Source: Macrothele yani
Lineage: Eukaryota > Arthropoda > Arachnida > Araneae > Macrothelidae
Assembly: GCA_039090855.1 (NCBI GenBank)
Contig: CM076996.1
Location: forward strand, 44,234,469-44,298,468
Reading direction: 5' to 3'
DNA: 64,000 nucleotides
Shown here: piece by piece, positions 22,242 to 33,660 of the stretch
How positions within the stretch are numbered: position 1 is the stretch's first letter
How the letters are laid out: each line of letters begins with the position of its first letter
Translations under genes and position numbers: made by a program
The notes under the pieces: generated by a model
Told to the model about the DNA's origin: nothing
Databases searched by the model: none
The model's input: only the letters and a program-made list of their open reading frames with translations

Positions 22242-23838
22242 TCAGTGAGTGGAAGAATAGAGACGTCGGAAATTGTTACGTAAGTCTCTTATACTGCTTC
22301 TTTTCTCCGGCCGTCAGCAGTCAATGAAGGAGTTTGAATGCATGTTCTACAAAGTTATTTTAAGAACATTTAGCTAAAAATTTTTAGTTAATCAAGTAAA
22401 CAAAAGCTAATCGAAAGCTTAAACGCTATAAATGGCAAATAAACGATGATGAATTGTGCTGTCTTAATTACATTCTGTGTAGCTCAATTGTTCACTGTAA
22501 TTTTGTAGCGGAACTTCTTTTTTTAATTTCAAACGGAAGTATGCTTCCTCGAAGTCAAGATACCTGCGGTGGCACTTAACCTAGAGTGTGTAACAAACCC
22601 ACTGCCTCATTTGGGCCATATTTGGCTGGAATTTAGTCCCTGAAGGAAAATGCAAACTCTAATTGAGGAGTCTAAATGAAACGTGCTCAGAAGTAGACGT
22701 GGGAGGCACGACTGAACAAAGAATCCCATGAAATAATCGACTTGGGGGGATACCCTCACCCCCACAAGCTGTAATTGGATGACCGAATGACTATCAATCA
22801 ACGGGGGAATTAATTTAGTAGCATTTCATGACGTTTAGTTACTAGAAACCCTCAAAATTAAATAAGCAATTTCGGAGCAGGAAATTTTAACATATGGCTG
22901 GAATCCTTTTTTCGTCATCGATCACCCTCTAAAAGCAAACAAAGATGTGGGACCTGGAGGAGGAGGAGGGGGGGGTACCCTCCTTTGGCCCAGCTTTCCC
23001 CACAGCCCAATACCTCACACAGAAAACAACTTACTTTCAAAGGATATTTGCTGAGCCCGGTATACAGCAAGTAGTGTCAAGAAAAGGTGAAAGCCTGTCA
23101 ACCCCTGCTGATTCTCTTTCTGTATGTAGCCCTCGTTTTTAGACCTGTGGGATGAGTGTGTGTGGGGAGGGCGGAGGAGGCAGGGGGCAGACATGGCTGA
23201 TGGGCTTTTGTTCCACTAGGAATGTTGCTGCAGACAGCCGGAGCAACAAGCAAACAGATGGGTTTACAGGACACACGATGCCCTCCTCCGGGAGAGAGAA
23301 ACAAAGTAAAAGGGACATCAGCTCAACATGTCTTAGGGTGAGACAGCAGCAGCCTGCTTTCTTGTTTTATGGGGGGCGGGGGGAGGTTCCAGATAATGGC
23401 TTCAGGTCGCTTGACTTATTTATATGGCACGTGAGCAGAAGAACAAGAAAGTCAAATCATACAGTGCACATTCACATTGATGTCTTGACAGAGGGATTTT
23501 ACTTTCAAAAAAAAATAATAATAATAAAGGTCTTCCCATATATGTCTGCTAAGGAAGTTACAATCGATCTAAAATCTTCACGTATGGGTCGTAAACAGAA
23601 ACCGACTAAAAATGTTTTATTATTTCAGTTCTTCCTTGTTTCGGTACTCTAAACGAGGGGAGGGACTTCAAAATCCTCACCAGATGCGGCCCTATGATTC
23701 TAGCAACGGTTTTTTGAAAGACAGAAATTACGGGAATCATAGGATGGGAAAGGAAAAAAAAAATGTTTTTCCTTTATTGATTGCGTGGTAGATATTCAAT
23801 TACAACATACCCTGTTGTGAAAGCATAAACACATCTAC
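22242..23838. other. no gene recognised
   Basis: No transposase or other recognisable domain. A purine-rich stretch with GGAGGAGGAGG lies at 22955-22975. The longest frame (23152-23652, 166 codons) is Arg/Gly/Ser-rich and of low complexity at its start, and I give it no function. Confidence 0.45.
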
Positions 23839-24494
23839 CCTGTGTGCAGAGATGGAAACGGGTCACGGGTCAACAATTTCTAGCGGGTCAAACGGGTCGG
23901 GTCAAGGTGTTCCTTACGCGATTTCGACCCGGTTTTATTTCAATTTTATTTTTGAAAAAAAAATGCTTTTTAAAGAAAAATGAGCTCTGTGGAATTTTGT
24001 ACTCGATACTGATATCCGCGGACTGAAAAATTATTTGTCATGCAATATGAAGGAAGAGTGTTCCTTCTTTCTGAGAGGCATTGATGAAAATAACATCCAC
24101 ATTTCGGAAACTTTCAACTCATCATAAACTTGTCAGAATTGGTGTTGCTGTGAAACATATCCTGAAGCTTGATATGTTATCAAGAAAACAGCAAAACAGA
24201 AATTAAACATACAACAAGTTGCTTAATTCGAAATTTTTTACTGTAACGCTATCAAAATTAGGCGGAACGGCCTTAAAATTACTGCGGCAGGACTTTTGAC
24301 TCTCGCGGATGCGTTTGAAAACGTATGTAAAACAGTCAGTTATGTCTTGTCTTGCAAATGAAGGACGACAGTTTCAATATTTCCTGTAAGTAAGTGAGTG
24401 AGTTAACTATATGTTCCTTCAATACATTTGTTTCATTTCTATATAACCTAAGGTACCCACTGCGGACAGACGCTTTGAACACCCGGTGTATATA

Positions 24495-25715
24495 CACTGA
24501 GTGGCCACTTTATAATGACCAGCCCCTCAGTATTTCGTTGGGCCACCTTTTGCCTTAAATACTGCGTCGATTCTGCGTGGTATGGACTCCACGAGATGTT
24601 GATAGGTGGTTTGTGGGATCTGAGACCATGCTTGATGAATAGCACTTTCCAGGAGTGTGAGATTGCAGGATTGTGGATCCATCTGCCTGACGGCTCGTTC
24701 AACTTCATCCCACAAATTCTCAATGGGGTTGAGATCTGGAGATTGTGGAGACCACCTAAGCAAAGTAAACTCACCGGCATGTTCCTGAAACCAATCCTGT
24801 ACAATACGAGCACTATGGCAGGAGGCATTATCTTGTTGAAAGTAGCCATCGCCATTGGGATAAACCATCCACATGACAGGATGCACTTTGTCCGCAACGA
24901 TGTTTAGATATGATGTGCCAGTCAGACGTTGATCAACACGAATTAAAGGGCCCAAAGCATGCCAGGAAAACATTCCCCAAACCATAACGTTGCCTCCACC
25001 AGCCTGAAGGGTTGTAGCAATGCATTTGGGGTCCATGCTTTCGTGCTGTTTCCGCCAAATTCTCACTCGGCCATCGGCATGATGCAATCGAAAACGTGAT
25101 TTATCGGACCACATAAGTTGTTTCCAATTATCGACTGTCCAATCCTTGTGCTCCTGTGCGAACTGGAGACGTTTTCTCTTGTTAACTGCAGACAGCAAAG
25201 GTGTTCGAACAAGCCTTCGGTTGCCGTATCCCATCCGATGCAGTGTACGGCGAACAGTGCGTGCAGAGATCATTTGAGGGGATCCTTGATTAAGATGGTC
25301 TGTAATTTGCTGCACTGTTGCCCATCTGTTGTCTGTTACCAGTCTGGACACACTCCGTTCCGCCCGAGCAGTCACTAGTCGATGACGACAACACGGTGCA
25401 CGTAGAGACCCAGTTTTTTGGCTGACAGTCCAGTCTTTGAACACTTTAACAACAGCTGCTCTGGAACATTTCACGAATGCTGCGGTTTCGGTGATACTCG
25501 TTCCATGGCTCCGAGCTCCTATAATCATTCCACGTTTAAAGTCCGATAAATCGCAATTTTTACCAATCTCGTCACCCCCAAATCACTTCTACTACTGTCG
25601 CAAGCACTAAGCTTTCCCTTTTTATACTAGCCTCGCCCTCTGGTGGCAACAGCGTGCAGCCATAGCTCATTTGCTTAAAACTGTCAGGTGATCATAATAA
25701 AGTGGCCACTCAGTG
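24495..25715 (-). mobile_element. Tc1-like DD36E element, nearly intact
   Basis: Inverted ends share CACTGAGTGGCCACTTTAT and continue with ATGA. TA precedes the left end at 24493-24494. The right flank is TGTGTATATA, so the second TA has been altered or blurred by repeat slippage. Length is 1221 bp. It is the best preserved DNA transposon in the window. Confidence 0.92.
24527..25528 (-). CDS. Tc1-like transposase, DD36E, open 333 codons
   Basis: An uninterrupted frame runs from Met at 25528 to KGGPTKY and TGA at 24527. A helix-turn-helix DNA-binding region fills residues 1-110, the first Asp is D142 in WSDKSRF, the second D233 in QQDNASCH, and the Glu E270 in DLNPIENLWDE. The gap of 36 residues gives DD36E, a spacing described for the Incomer group of Tc1/mariner elements. 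Homologous starts elsewhere in the window align to 25565-25567, which here reads ATT, followed in frame by GKNCDLSDFKRG. The usual start codon is therefore lost, and the first Met lies 13 codons in. The enzyme might still be made from that Met, with a slightly shortened first helix. Confidence 0.93.
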   Translation of the reverse strand: MIIGARSHGTSITETAAFVKCSRAAVVKVFKDWTVSQKTGSLRAPCCRHRLVTARAERSVSRLVTDNRWATVQQITDHLNQGSPQMISARTVRRTLHRMGYGNRRLVRTPLLSAVNKRKRLQFAQEHKDWTVDNWKQLMWSDKSRFRLHHADGRVRIWRKQHESMDPKCIATTLQAGGGNVMVWGMFSWHALGPLIRVDQRLTGTSYLNIVADKVHPVMWMVYPNGDGYFQQDNASCHSARIVQDWFQEHAGEFTLLRWSPQSPDLNPIENLWDEVERAVRQMDPQSCNLTLLESAIHQAWSQIPQTTYQHLVESIPRRIDAVFKAKGGPTKY

Positions 25716-25768
25716 TGTGTATATATATATCTGACCGCGATCATATCGCACTGTGAGGTTGAGTAAAA

Positions 25769-26800
25769 ATGTCGCGGTGGGAGAGAACTGACTTTGAGAT
25801 AGGAAAGATTGTTGGGTGTTATATTAGTGGTTTGTCCTTAAGAGAAACCGAGAGACGTTTAATCATACCCAAGTCAACTGTTTTGGATGTACTGAATAAG
25901 TGGAAGACACATGGCGTGCCTAAAGCAGCTAAACGTACCGGCAGACCAAAGAAAATCAGCGACAGAGGACGTCGAAGCCTCAGGAGAGTCGTTACAGCTA
26001 ATCGACGGAGTACTGCAGAAAACCTCAGTGTACAGGTAAGTAAATATGCTGGAACCTCGGTATGTACACGTACCATTCGCAGATAACTTCATTCCATGGG
26101 TTACCGCGGTCGTGCGCTGCTCATAAGCCTCTCATCTCCACTCAGAATGCTACTCGTCGTTTAGCATGGTGTAAAGAACATTTATCGTGGACCGCAGATC
26201 AATGGAAACGGGTCCTATGGACTGATGAATCCAGATACACGATCCATCAGTTTGATGACCGTGTGTGGATATGGCGGCAGCCAGGGGAACGCTATTTACC
26301 ACAGTGTACTGTTCCTACGGTCAAGTTTGGAGCTGGCAGTGTACTCGTGTGAGGGTGTTTTTCGTGGTATCGTCCCGGCCCATTAGTTATCGTGGACAAA
26401 CCTGTTAACCAGCACGTCTACCTCGATATTCTGGACAATTGTGCCCTACCAACTCTGTGGCAATACTATGGAACCGAGCCTTGTTCGTACCAGCAGAATA
26501 ATGCACCGAGCTATAAAGCAAGGACTGTTACGGTGTGGTTTGACGATAATTCCGTATCGTGTGTATACTAGCCAGCATAGAGCCCTGATCTTAATCCCAT
26601 AAAGCAGCTATGGGATGAATTAGAGCACCGCATAAGAAGTTTGGAACCAAGGCATACTACTAAGCAGCAGTTAGCGGCAGTATTATGTACTGAATGGAAG
26701 CTCATACCTATCGCTGTGTTCCAAAACCTTGTCGAAAGCATGTCTCGAAGGGATAGTTCATGCATGCATCAAGGCCAAAGGTGGACCGGCACCGTACTAA
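25769..26800 (+). pseudogene. Tc1 transposase pseudogene (DD34 type, active site lost)
   Basis: MSRWERTDFEIGKIVGCY opens a helix-turn-helix domain, followed by a frame change near 26080, then WTDESRY, GAGSVLV and a TGA at 26350. The second catalytic block reads YQQNNAPSYKA (Asp to Asn) and the third PIKQLWDE (Glu to Lys). The 3' end, with CACCGGACACCTGG on the minus strand, stops near 26868; no 5' terminal repeat is seen. It sits between two other Tc1 elements. Confidence 0.82.
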
Positions 26801-26875
26801 TGTATGTCGATAAATGCTATGTTAGGTTTCTCTTCCAGGTGTCCGGTGACGTTTGTCAATATAGTGTATATTATA

Positions 26876-28396
26876 CACTGCCGGACAATTGTTAAGGACG
26901 GATGACAATAGCAACGATAGGAAACATAAAATGGGAGGCAGGAAATAGTGGAAATTAGCATAAGTGCGGGATACAGTAAGACGTGTTGTGCGTATGCTAA
27001 TTTTGGATTACCGAACTTGTTCGTGACGTCATAGCGCTGATAAGAGATATAAAGGATTTGACGCGTATTGACCGTTGTTGTTCAAACGCAAAGTTGAAAG
27101 GGAAAGAATCAATTGACGAACTTGCAATTTTCAGTATGTCTTCCCGACATCACCTAGATGATTTTACGCGTGGTCGTATTATTGGCAAGATTGAAGAAGG
27201 GCGAAAAGTAACAGATGTTGCCAGGGAGTTCGACGTCAGCCACAGTGTTGTTTCAAGGCTTTGGAAATCATTTCAAACAAATGGAGAGTGTAGCAAACGT
27301 CACGGGGGAAGTCGTGTTCGCAGTACGACACCTGCAGAAGATCGGTACACAGTGCTATCAACAAAAAGACACCGGCGCAGCACAGCTAGTGAGGTAGCAA
27401 ATCAGTTTATGGCTGCTACTGGCAAGCGGGTCTCCCGAAAAACTGTCGCCAGACGTTTGCATGAAGGATTACTATACGTCCGCCGTCCTGTTGTGTGCAT
27501 CCCATTGTCCAGACGTCACCGTACCGCCCGTTTGCAATTGGACTGATAACGATTGGTCTGCTGTCCTCTTCTCAGATGAGAGTAGATACAGTCTATCGTC
27601 TGATTGTCGACGACAGCTGATCTGGCGTGATAGTGGTACTGCATATTGTCCAGCAAACATACAGGAAAGGGACCGATATCCGACATGTAGTGTCATGGTA
27701 TGGGCTGGCATCATGATCAATGGCCGTACGCCCCTCTATGTGCTTCCAACTGAGACTATGACTGGCCAACGATACATTAACGATGTTCTGCTACCTCATG
27801 TTCGCATGTTCCGTGGTGCTGTCGGTGATAGATTCATTTTCATGGACGACAACGCAACATGTCATCGAACAGTCGCTGTCCAGGAGTGTCTTGAGAGGGA
27901 GAATATTCAACGCCTCGTATGGCCAGCACGTTCTCCAGATCTGAATCCCATTGAAAATGTGTGGGATGCTTTGGGGAGGAGTCTTGCTGGTCGCCAATGC
28001 CCTCCAATAAACAAGGACACCCTCATCCGTGCACTGACAGAGGAATGGGAAAAATTACCCCAACAGCTGCTTGATAATGTTGTGCAAAGCATGACACGAC
28101 GTGTGGAATCTTGCATCGCCCTCCATGGTGGCCATATCCCGTATTTACATCTTACGCCGGAACGACTGCGGACGGTAATTGCATTTTTTTCACGTTTACG
28201 TATTCTGTACAAAATGGCCTGTTTGTCCCTTGAACAAGTTCCAAAGCCTTCCGGATTTCAGAGCACAATAAATTGTCTTTCTTGTAATGTCCTGGCATTC
28301 TGACATTATTTTATTTCACTTGGCATCCAACCACACTTACTTTTTTATGCGCTATATAGCCGTTTATGATCCGTCCTTAGCAATTGTCCAGCAGTG
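26876..28396 (+). mobile_element. Tc1-like element, full-length, one frameshift
   Basis: The 28-bp inverted ends CACTGCCGGACAATTGTTAA and, inward, CACTGCTGGACAATTGCTAA differ at two positions. TA lies at 26874-26875 and 28397-28398. Length is 1521 bp. The window's first 395 bp are a second, closely similar copy in the opposite orientation. Confidence 0.93.
27136..28303 (+). pseudogene. Tc1 transposase, DD34E, single frameshift
   Basis: MSSRHHLDDFTRGRIIGK begins the bipartite helix-turn-helix domain. The frame breaks near 27540, where a short deletion in the RLQL to NWTDNDW stretch moves it to the second frame. FSDESRY, FMDDNATCH and SPDLNPIENVWD then supply the three catalytic residues, with 34 residues between the second Asp and the Glu. 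After the usual GGHIPY end the frame continues about 50 codons. Apart from this lesion the gene looks recent. Confidence 0.9.
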
Positions 28397-29319
28397 TAGT
28401 TCAAAGCAGGTTTGTGCGGGTCTGTTACAGATCCGGGTCAAGTCCAATTATGTAACGTCCGGGTCCAAAATTGTTGACCCGTTTACAACTCTTCCTGTGT
28501 GACGTTCTAGAAAGGTAAAGCACGTGTCAAGACGACAAATCTGCAGCGATTCATTTTGTCGGTGTATTTTAGTCAGTTAGAACAACTGGTTCGGGAGCAA
28601 GCAGACACGATTCGATCTTCGTCATCGACAAATCTGTGTTTTCACACCTGCATTTGTAGTGATCAGAAATAGCGCTGCTACTGTATCACGTGGCTTTTAC
28701 AGCAGCGTGGCATGTAGCATCGCTACAAATAGAGGGATGTACAGCAGTAGGACGCTACAGAATAAATTCGCGGAGGCCTCGCCGAGGTTGCGGTCCGGGC
28801 TTTCGTCCCCCAATGCCCCCACCCCTTAGTACGGCTCTGGCCATGTTTATCACCGTTTGGACTTCCCAAGATCTTGCATCATAGAACAATCATCATCAAT
28901 AAGAATTTTTTTTGTGTGTGTGTGTGTGTGCTCAAAATACTTGCAGGGCTGGAAAAACATGTTTCAGATCTAGGAGCCAGCTCAGGAATTTAGGAGCCCG
29001 GAAAAACTATTAAAGAATATCACACAAAAATGTGTAGAGGTGATACTGGAACGAAAAATAATATAGTGTATCTGGTGACATTTTGTTAAGCCAAATCACC
29101 TACCGCTAAATAAAATTCCAATTTGGTCCATAATTTTCTTTTCCCGTTCTTCCAGTCACTGCTCTCAGAAAATGATTTTGATTTTGATAAAATGGAATTT
29201 GTTGAAATAAAAGTTTGCACATGTAAACTCAAAGTATCGCATTTTCTTTCATATAATTCGTAGCTAGTGAAATTATGATTTTTTTTTCCGTTCGTATAAT
29301 CCGCAGCGGCGTAGTTATT

Positions 29320-30222
29320 TTTTTTAATTTAATTTTTATTGTTTTAGCTGTTACATCATATATTTACAGCTTATATTTACATTTTAGTGTAACAATGGGT
29401 AACGGCCAACGAAATCAAGGAAAAGGTCTTTAATGACCTGACGAAGCCCTGATCTCCCTACGTAATAAATACAAGTCATGTAAACGTTGCTATGGAATTA
29501 AAGTAAACAGTAGGCAGGTCATGCAGTAGGTTAGTAGATGTTAGCGGCAATTAGAAGGGGATTAAAATGTTATATAATAATTTCAGGGTTTTTTTTCACT
29601 TTATTTTTATGAATTAAGCAAATATGTTTTTAATCTTTCTTTAAACAAGTTGTAATTATTAATGTGTTTTAGTTCATCAGGTAAAAGATTCCAAAAAGTT
29701 GGTGTTTGATAGTTGATGATACTTGTTTAATTTATCGTGCTCTAGGCAAGCATGACTTTATCTGAAATCTATTTCTAGTTTCATAATTATGAACATCAGA
29801 ATTTATATCTATGAGATCTATAATATTTTGTTTAATACCAAAGCCTATTGGTATACTTGTTTTACACATTTAGAATGTTGTGTTTGTTAACATCCACTCT
29901 TATATAAAATTGTAAATATTAAGATGAGGTGTATTATTAGTTTTAAATTTAAGATCTAGTAATTTAATAAATTTATTCTGGAGTACTGGAGTTTCTTAAT
30001 GTTAATTTGTGTTGTCTGTCCCCAACAGGATAGACAATAGTTAAAGTGTGTATGCACGAGAGTATAGTTTAACAATTTAAGGGTTTTATTAGTAACATTA
30101 TTAAGTATTCGGATAATCAATCCTATATTTCTAGAGATTTCATTAATATTTTGTCCAATATGTTTACCCCATTTTAGGTTATAACATTTTGTTATAACCT
30201 GTGGATCGTGAAAATCAGAAAA
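29320..30222 (-). pseudogene. CR1/Jockey-type LINE, C-terminal remnant
   Basis: The minus strand reads LKWGKHIGQNINEISRNIG, VHTHFNYCLSCWGQ, a stop and frame changes, then TRNRFQIKSC and PTFWNLLPDELKHI. These are the post-reverse-transcriptase C-terminal motifs of CR1/Jockey-type LINEs. The stretch ends in AATAAAAATT and an A-rich tail at about 29320, a plausible 3' end. It is much more AT-rich than the neighbouring Tc1 copies and is 5'-truncated. Confidence 0.65.
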
Positions 30223-30553
30223 AAAAAAAATAATAATAAAAAAAAAAAAAAAAAAAGAACACCAAACGAACATCCAACAAAGGTACGTACTTTTACGACT
30301 ACTTCAAAAGTAAGACATCTGCTGGTCTTAAACAGAAAATCCACCGACCCAAAGAGCAGTGGCTCAGTCGTTAAAAATCTCTATATCAACTATAAACAAG
30401 GTAATACACAAAGATTTGAATCTGAAAAAAAAAAAAAAAAAAAAACCATAATGTTCACCGCCCTTTGCCTAGGCACGTGACTGAGCGCACAAGACGGTGT
30501 AGACTTCTTTATGAAAATATCTTAGCAGGAGACAGATGGAAATTCATTGTGAC

Positions 30554-30650
30554 TAGAGTTGGAAACGGGTCAAAAATTTCGGACCCGGACGTCCCATAAC
30601 TGGACCCGACCCGACCCAATCCGGACCCGTAACTGAGCCGGACAAATCTA
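30554..30650 (+). repeat. hAT-type end related to 23847-28493
   Basis: TAGAGTTGGAAACGGGTC followed by GGACCCGGACGT matches the inward-read right end of the 23847-28493 element. No partner end was found. Confidence 0.6.
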
Positions 30651-30972
30651 GAAAAATGTCAAACACACTTGTTTTTCCTCTTTCTCAAAAGTTATTGTAT
30701 TAAGGAACTAAACAGCTTTAAAGGAAGTTCGAAACCATACACTCGAAAATCAGTATTTGTTTTTACTTGATTTGATATCGTAAGCATTTGCCATTTAAAA
30801 ATTTTGCACTTTCTTCCCTGAGTACTAAGTTTATCGAGGATACTTACCGGAATAAGTGGTCACATATTTAAAAGCAACACATAAGTGATCATGGAATCAA
30901 TATCTGGAAAACATATTTTTACTACGGCGAAGTTAAATCTTTACCCTCAATTTTTGCATTAATTATTACCAT

Positions 30973-31036
30973 GGGGCCCATTAGAAAAATTTCGCGCAGG
31001 GAAGGGGGTGGGGCAGAGATTTTGCGTTACGCCACT
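30973..31036 (-). repeat. hAT-type end related to 8255-9590
   Basis: Read inward it begins CAGTGGCGTAACGCAAAATC and shows ATTTCGCGCAGGG-like sequence as in the right end of the 8255-9590 element. Its left half is missing. Confidence 0.5.
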
Positions 31037-31429
31037 GGCGCCAGAGTCTAATTTTTATGCGTCCGGTAATTTTCCAGCCTTCTAATACGAAAAAAAAAAA
31101 CTGAAGAAACGAAAAAGAAGTAAACCTTCAGCTGTTGGTTGAAGAATGGAGTCAGCGCCACTTCGAACATGGCGTTTTTGATGTTTTATTCAGAGTACAA
31201 ACAACTGCAACAACTGGAGAGATTTTGACGAATAGTTTTTCAGAGAGCTGCATAACGAGAAACATTTGTCGTTGTCCTTTTTATAAACACGTTGGGAATG
31301 TTATACCTGGAAGTTTATTTCAACATCGTTGAACTTAATAGAAAATAAAAGTACGAATCATCGCGCAATTAAATGGCTAACAGTACGTACTGTACTGTTA
31401 ATCTTAAAGAAGATTCAAACTGCTGAATA

Positions 31430-31738
31430 CTATATTTGCTGAATTTGAGAAAGATTTCCCGAGAATTTCGAGCAAGTGATGTTGCTTCCGTTTTCTTTCT
31501 GTTTGGAGTTTGAAATATTACGCCTGATGCTTTGAACAGGCTGCTTTCTTTCGTCCGACGCTATTACTCCTGCTTCGGAGAACACGGGCTGAGTTACTGT
31601 GGGATTTTCAACTTTTTTTTCGTGATTTAGCATTTCCCCTACGAAAATGCATTGCTCATCGTGCCTGAAATTCTCGCGGCGAGAGTCTTGATCCTCATCA
31701 TTTCCTGGACTTTTTCGGAGGACTTTCTTTTCCATCAC
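31430..31738 (-). pseudogene. possible hAT transposase C-terminal remnant
   Basis: A 102-codon minus frame contains QPVFSEAGVIASDERK, which resembles the SERVFS-AG-I-S-RR signature of the hAT dimerisation domain. The residues that should precede it are changed and the rest is not recognisable. It lies between hAT-type ends, which fits but does not prove the call. Confidence 0.35.
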
Positions 31739-32168
31739 AGCTCAGCGATTTGCTGCATCTTTTACTAGAGCTACTGAACGGAGACTGACTCCGTGTTATT
31801 TCCTGTAATGCATCATTTTTATTTCTCCGGTTTTTTTGTTTTTCTTTCAAAACGTGTAGGTAAAAAGCGTCAAGCTTACAGTGAGATATGAAACGAATGC
31901 AGAACCCTGTACCCTTTTGGGTGTAATATCTGTTAATTCAAAAATGGAAAAAAGAAATGAAATTCTTACAACACGCCCCGTGTAGTTTTTTTGTAAAAAA
32001 AAAACAAACAGCGATACCTTGAAAATCCTTTACTCACCCTTCTCGAGAGCCGCTAATACTACTGTAAATCAGTGACGATCGACTTTTCGAAGTTCTCAAT
32101 CCGTGTCGTCCCATTTATGTGTCATTTCCGTACAAAGGGATTCCTGTCCCATTTCCGTACACAGGCAG

Positions 32169-32862
32169 CAGAGCCCATTTAAGAGGGGGGCAAGGGGGCT
32201 GCACATCCCCGGGCCCCGCATTTTTAAGGGGCCTCAAAATTATGCAAGATGCTTGAAGAATATAAAGAGTTCTACAGTTGTGTTTTTTTCTCAGATAGCA
32301 CAGCAAAAACTATAAGAAACTGTCTTATGGAAACATAAGACAGTTTCTTATACTTATAGTTTTTCTTTCCGCTTTTTTAGGATGAGTCCACAAAAAACAT
32401 AGTCGCCCCCAGTCCATCCTCAAATCTTTCAAAAGCACTACAGACGGTTTTTTTTTTTTTTTTTTTTTTTTTGGTACATATCTGTACGAGGGGGGAATTT
32501 TTATACATTAAGAATTCGTTTGAATCATGATATTTGTTATTTTCCCCACTACTTCAGTATAATTTCAACAAGCTGAACCCAACCGTTGGGGAGAGGGAGC
32601 AAAGCAGAACTGAACTGGTATCCATTTGTCAACCAGGAATTTTTAATATTTTCTTGCTACCACTGATTCGTCCATGAATCATGGGATAGATACTTCAATA
32701 CGGCGGGGAAATTTTTATGACTTTCTCATCATATTTTGGGAATGTTTTCTCCTGGGTATTTTGATTCATCCACCCATAGTGAAATCCTAGATGTGCCACT
32801 AATCCTGGGGCCCCAAAATACTGTCCTGCCCCGGGGCCCCTTGTCTCCTTAAATGTGCTCTG
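32169..32862. mobile_element. small hAT-type non-autonomous element
   Basis: Left end CAGAGCCCATTTAAGAGG and, inward from the right, CAGAGCACATTTAAGGAG are inverted repeats that continue with GGGGC-rich DNA. The flanks ACAGGCAG (32161-32168) and AGAGGCAG (32863-32870) match at 7 of 8 positions. It contains a strong hairpin and a poly-T tract but no coding region. Confidence 0.75.
32305..32365. repeat. 25-bp stem hairpin
   Basis: AACTATAAGAAACTGTCTTA, a GAAA-centred turn and the reverse complement, with a 4-base bulge (TACT) on the right arm. It lies inside the small hAT. Confidence 0.85.
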
Positions 32863-33282
32863 AGAGGCAGCTTATTCATGCCATATCCGTAAGTAGTGAG
32901 AAATGGATGCAGGAAGACAGGGGTTTAAGTCTGAGATCTTTTTTTTTTTTTTTTTGTTGTTGTTGTTGAACTGGTACTAACAGGCGCACGTTCTCGTTGA
33001 TAATAAATGACCTGAGAATATAATGTGTTCTTTAGTGATATTATTCATATATTATCATTTTTTAGTTTTTCTAACAGGACTGGATCATAAGCAGGAGCCA
33101 CTAATTTGTGGAATCTACCTTTGCAGCAACTTTTGTCATTTCGACTAATTAATTCGTGGATAGTTTTTTTTTCCTTTTTACAGTGTTTGGCATATTTAAC
33201 ATACTAACAAATTTTTTTAACATACGCAAGCATTTAAGAAAGTTTCGAGAAATTTGTTGATTTTACAAATAGATGATATACA

Positions 33283-33660
33283 CATCATCATCATCATTGT
33301 CAACCATTATCAATCCACTGCTGGACGAAGGTCTCCCCAAGTTTCCTCCACAACGGTCTGTCTTGTGCCAGTCTCCTCCATGTCACTCCCGCATATTTAC
33401 GAATTTCATCCACCCATCTCCCATGTGGTCTTCTTCTGGGTCTTTTCCTGTCCCTTGGAATCCAATCTAAAATTTCGGCTGTCCATCTATGGTCTGTCCT
33501 TCTGGCAGTATGTCCAGCCCATTGCCATTTCAGGGATTTAACTCTGATCATGATGTCTTCCACTCTCGTCATTTTTCGGATCCACGAGTTCCTCTTCTTA
33601 TCTCTCCTGGTTATACCAAGCATGCACCTCTCCATGCTTCTTTGAGTTGTCTGCAGCTTT
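33283..33660 (-). repeat. RTE-type LINE 3' end
   Basis: The minus strand encodes MERCMLGITRRDKKRNSWIR, KWQWAGHTARRTDHRW and RPHGRWVDEIRKYAG, ending WIDNG, then an ATG/GAT microsatellite tail. A short 3' end with a microsatellite tail is typical of RTE elements. It is nearly identical to the 3' end at 46135-46500, so the family moved recently. It is 5'-truncated. Confidence 0.85.

Larger units (their letters stand above)
23847..28493. mobile_element. hAT-type element loaded with three Tc1 copies
   Basis: Left end CAGAGATGGAAACGGGTC and, inward from the right, AAGAGTTGTAAACGGGTC are inverted repeats, followed by more GGGTC motifs. A perfect 8-bp duplication, CCTGTGTG, lies at 23839-23846 and 28494-28501. 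Most of its 4.6 kb is the three Tc1 elements within it; only about 0.8 kb is hAT sequence, with no transposase. A related end lies at 30554. Confidence 0.85.
28944..31082. mobile_element. possible hAT-type element, decayed
   Basis: Left CAGGGCTGGAAAAAC and, inward from the right, GAAGGCTGGAAAATTAC could be inverted ends, each followed by AGA-TCTGG-type sequence. The flanks AATACTTG and TAATACGA do not form a clean 8-bp duplication. The interior holds a LINE remnant and other hAT ends, so this is tentative. Confidence 0.3.

Noticed and set aside
23152..23652. 166-codon plus-strand frame as a host gene
   Set aside because: Low-complexity start, no motif, no splice or promoter evidence.
24515..24907. 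130-codon plus-strand frame
   Set aside because: It is antisense to the open Tc1 transposase frame and shows no motif of its own.
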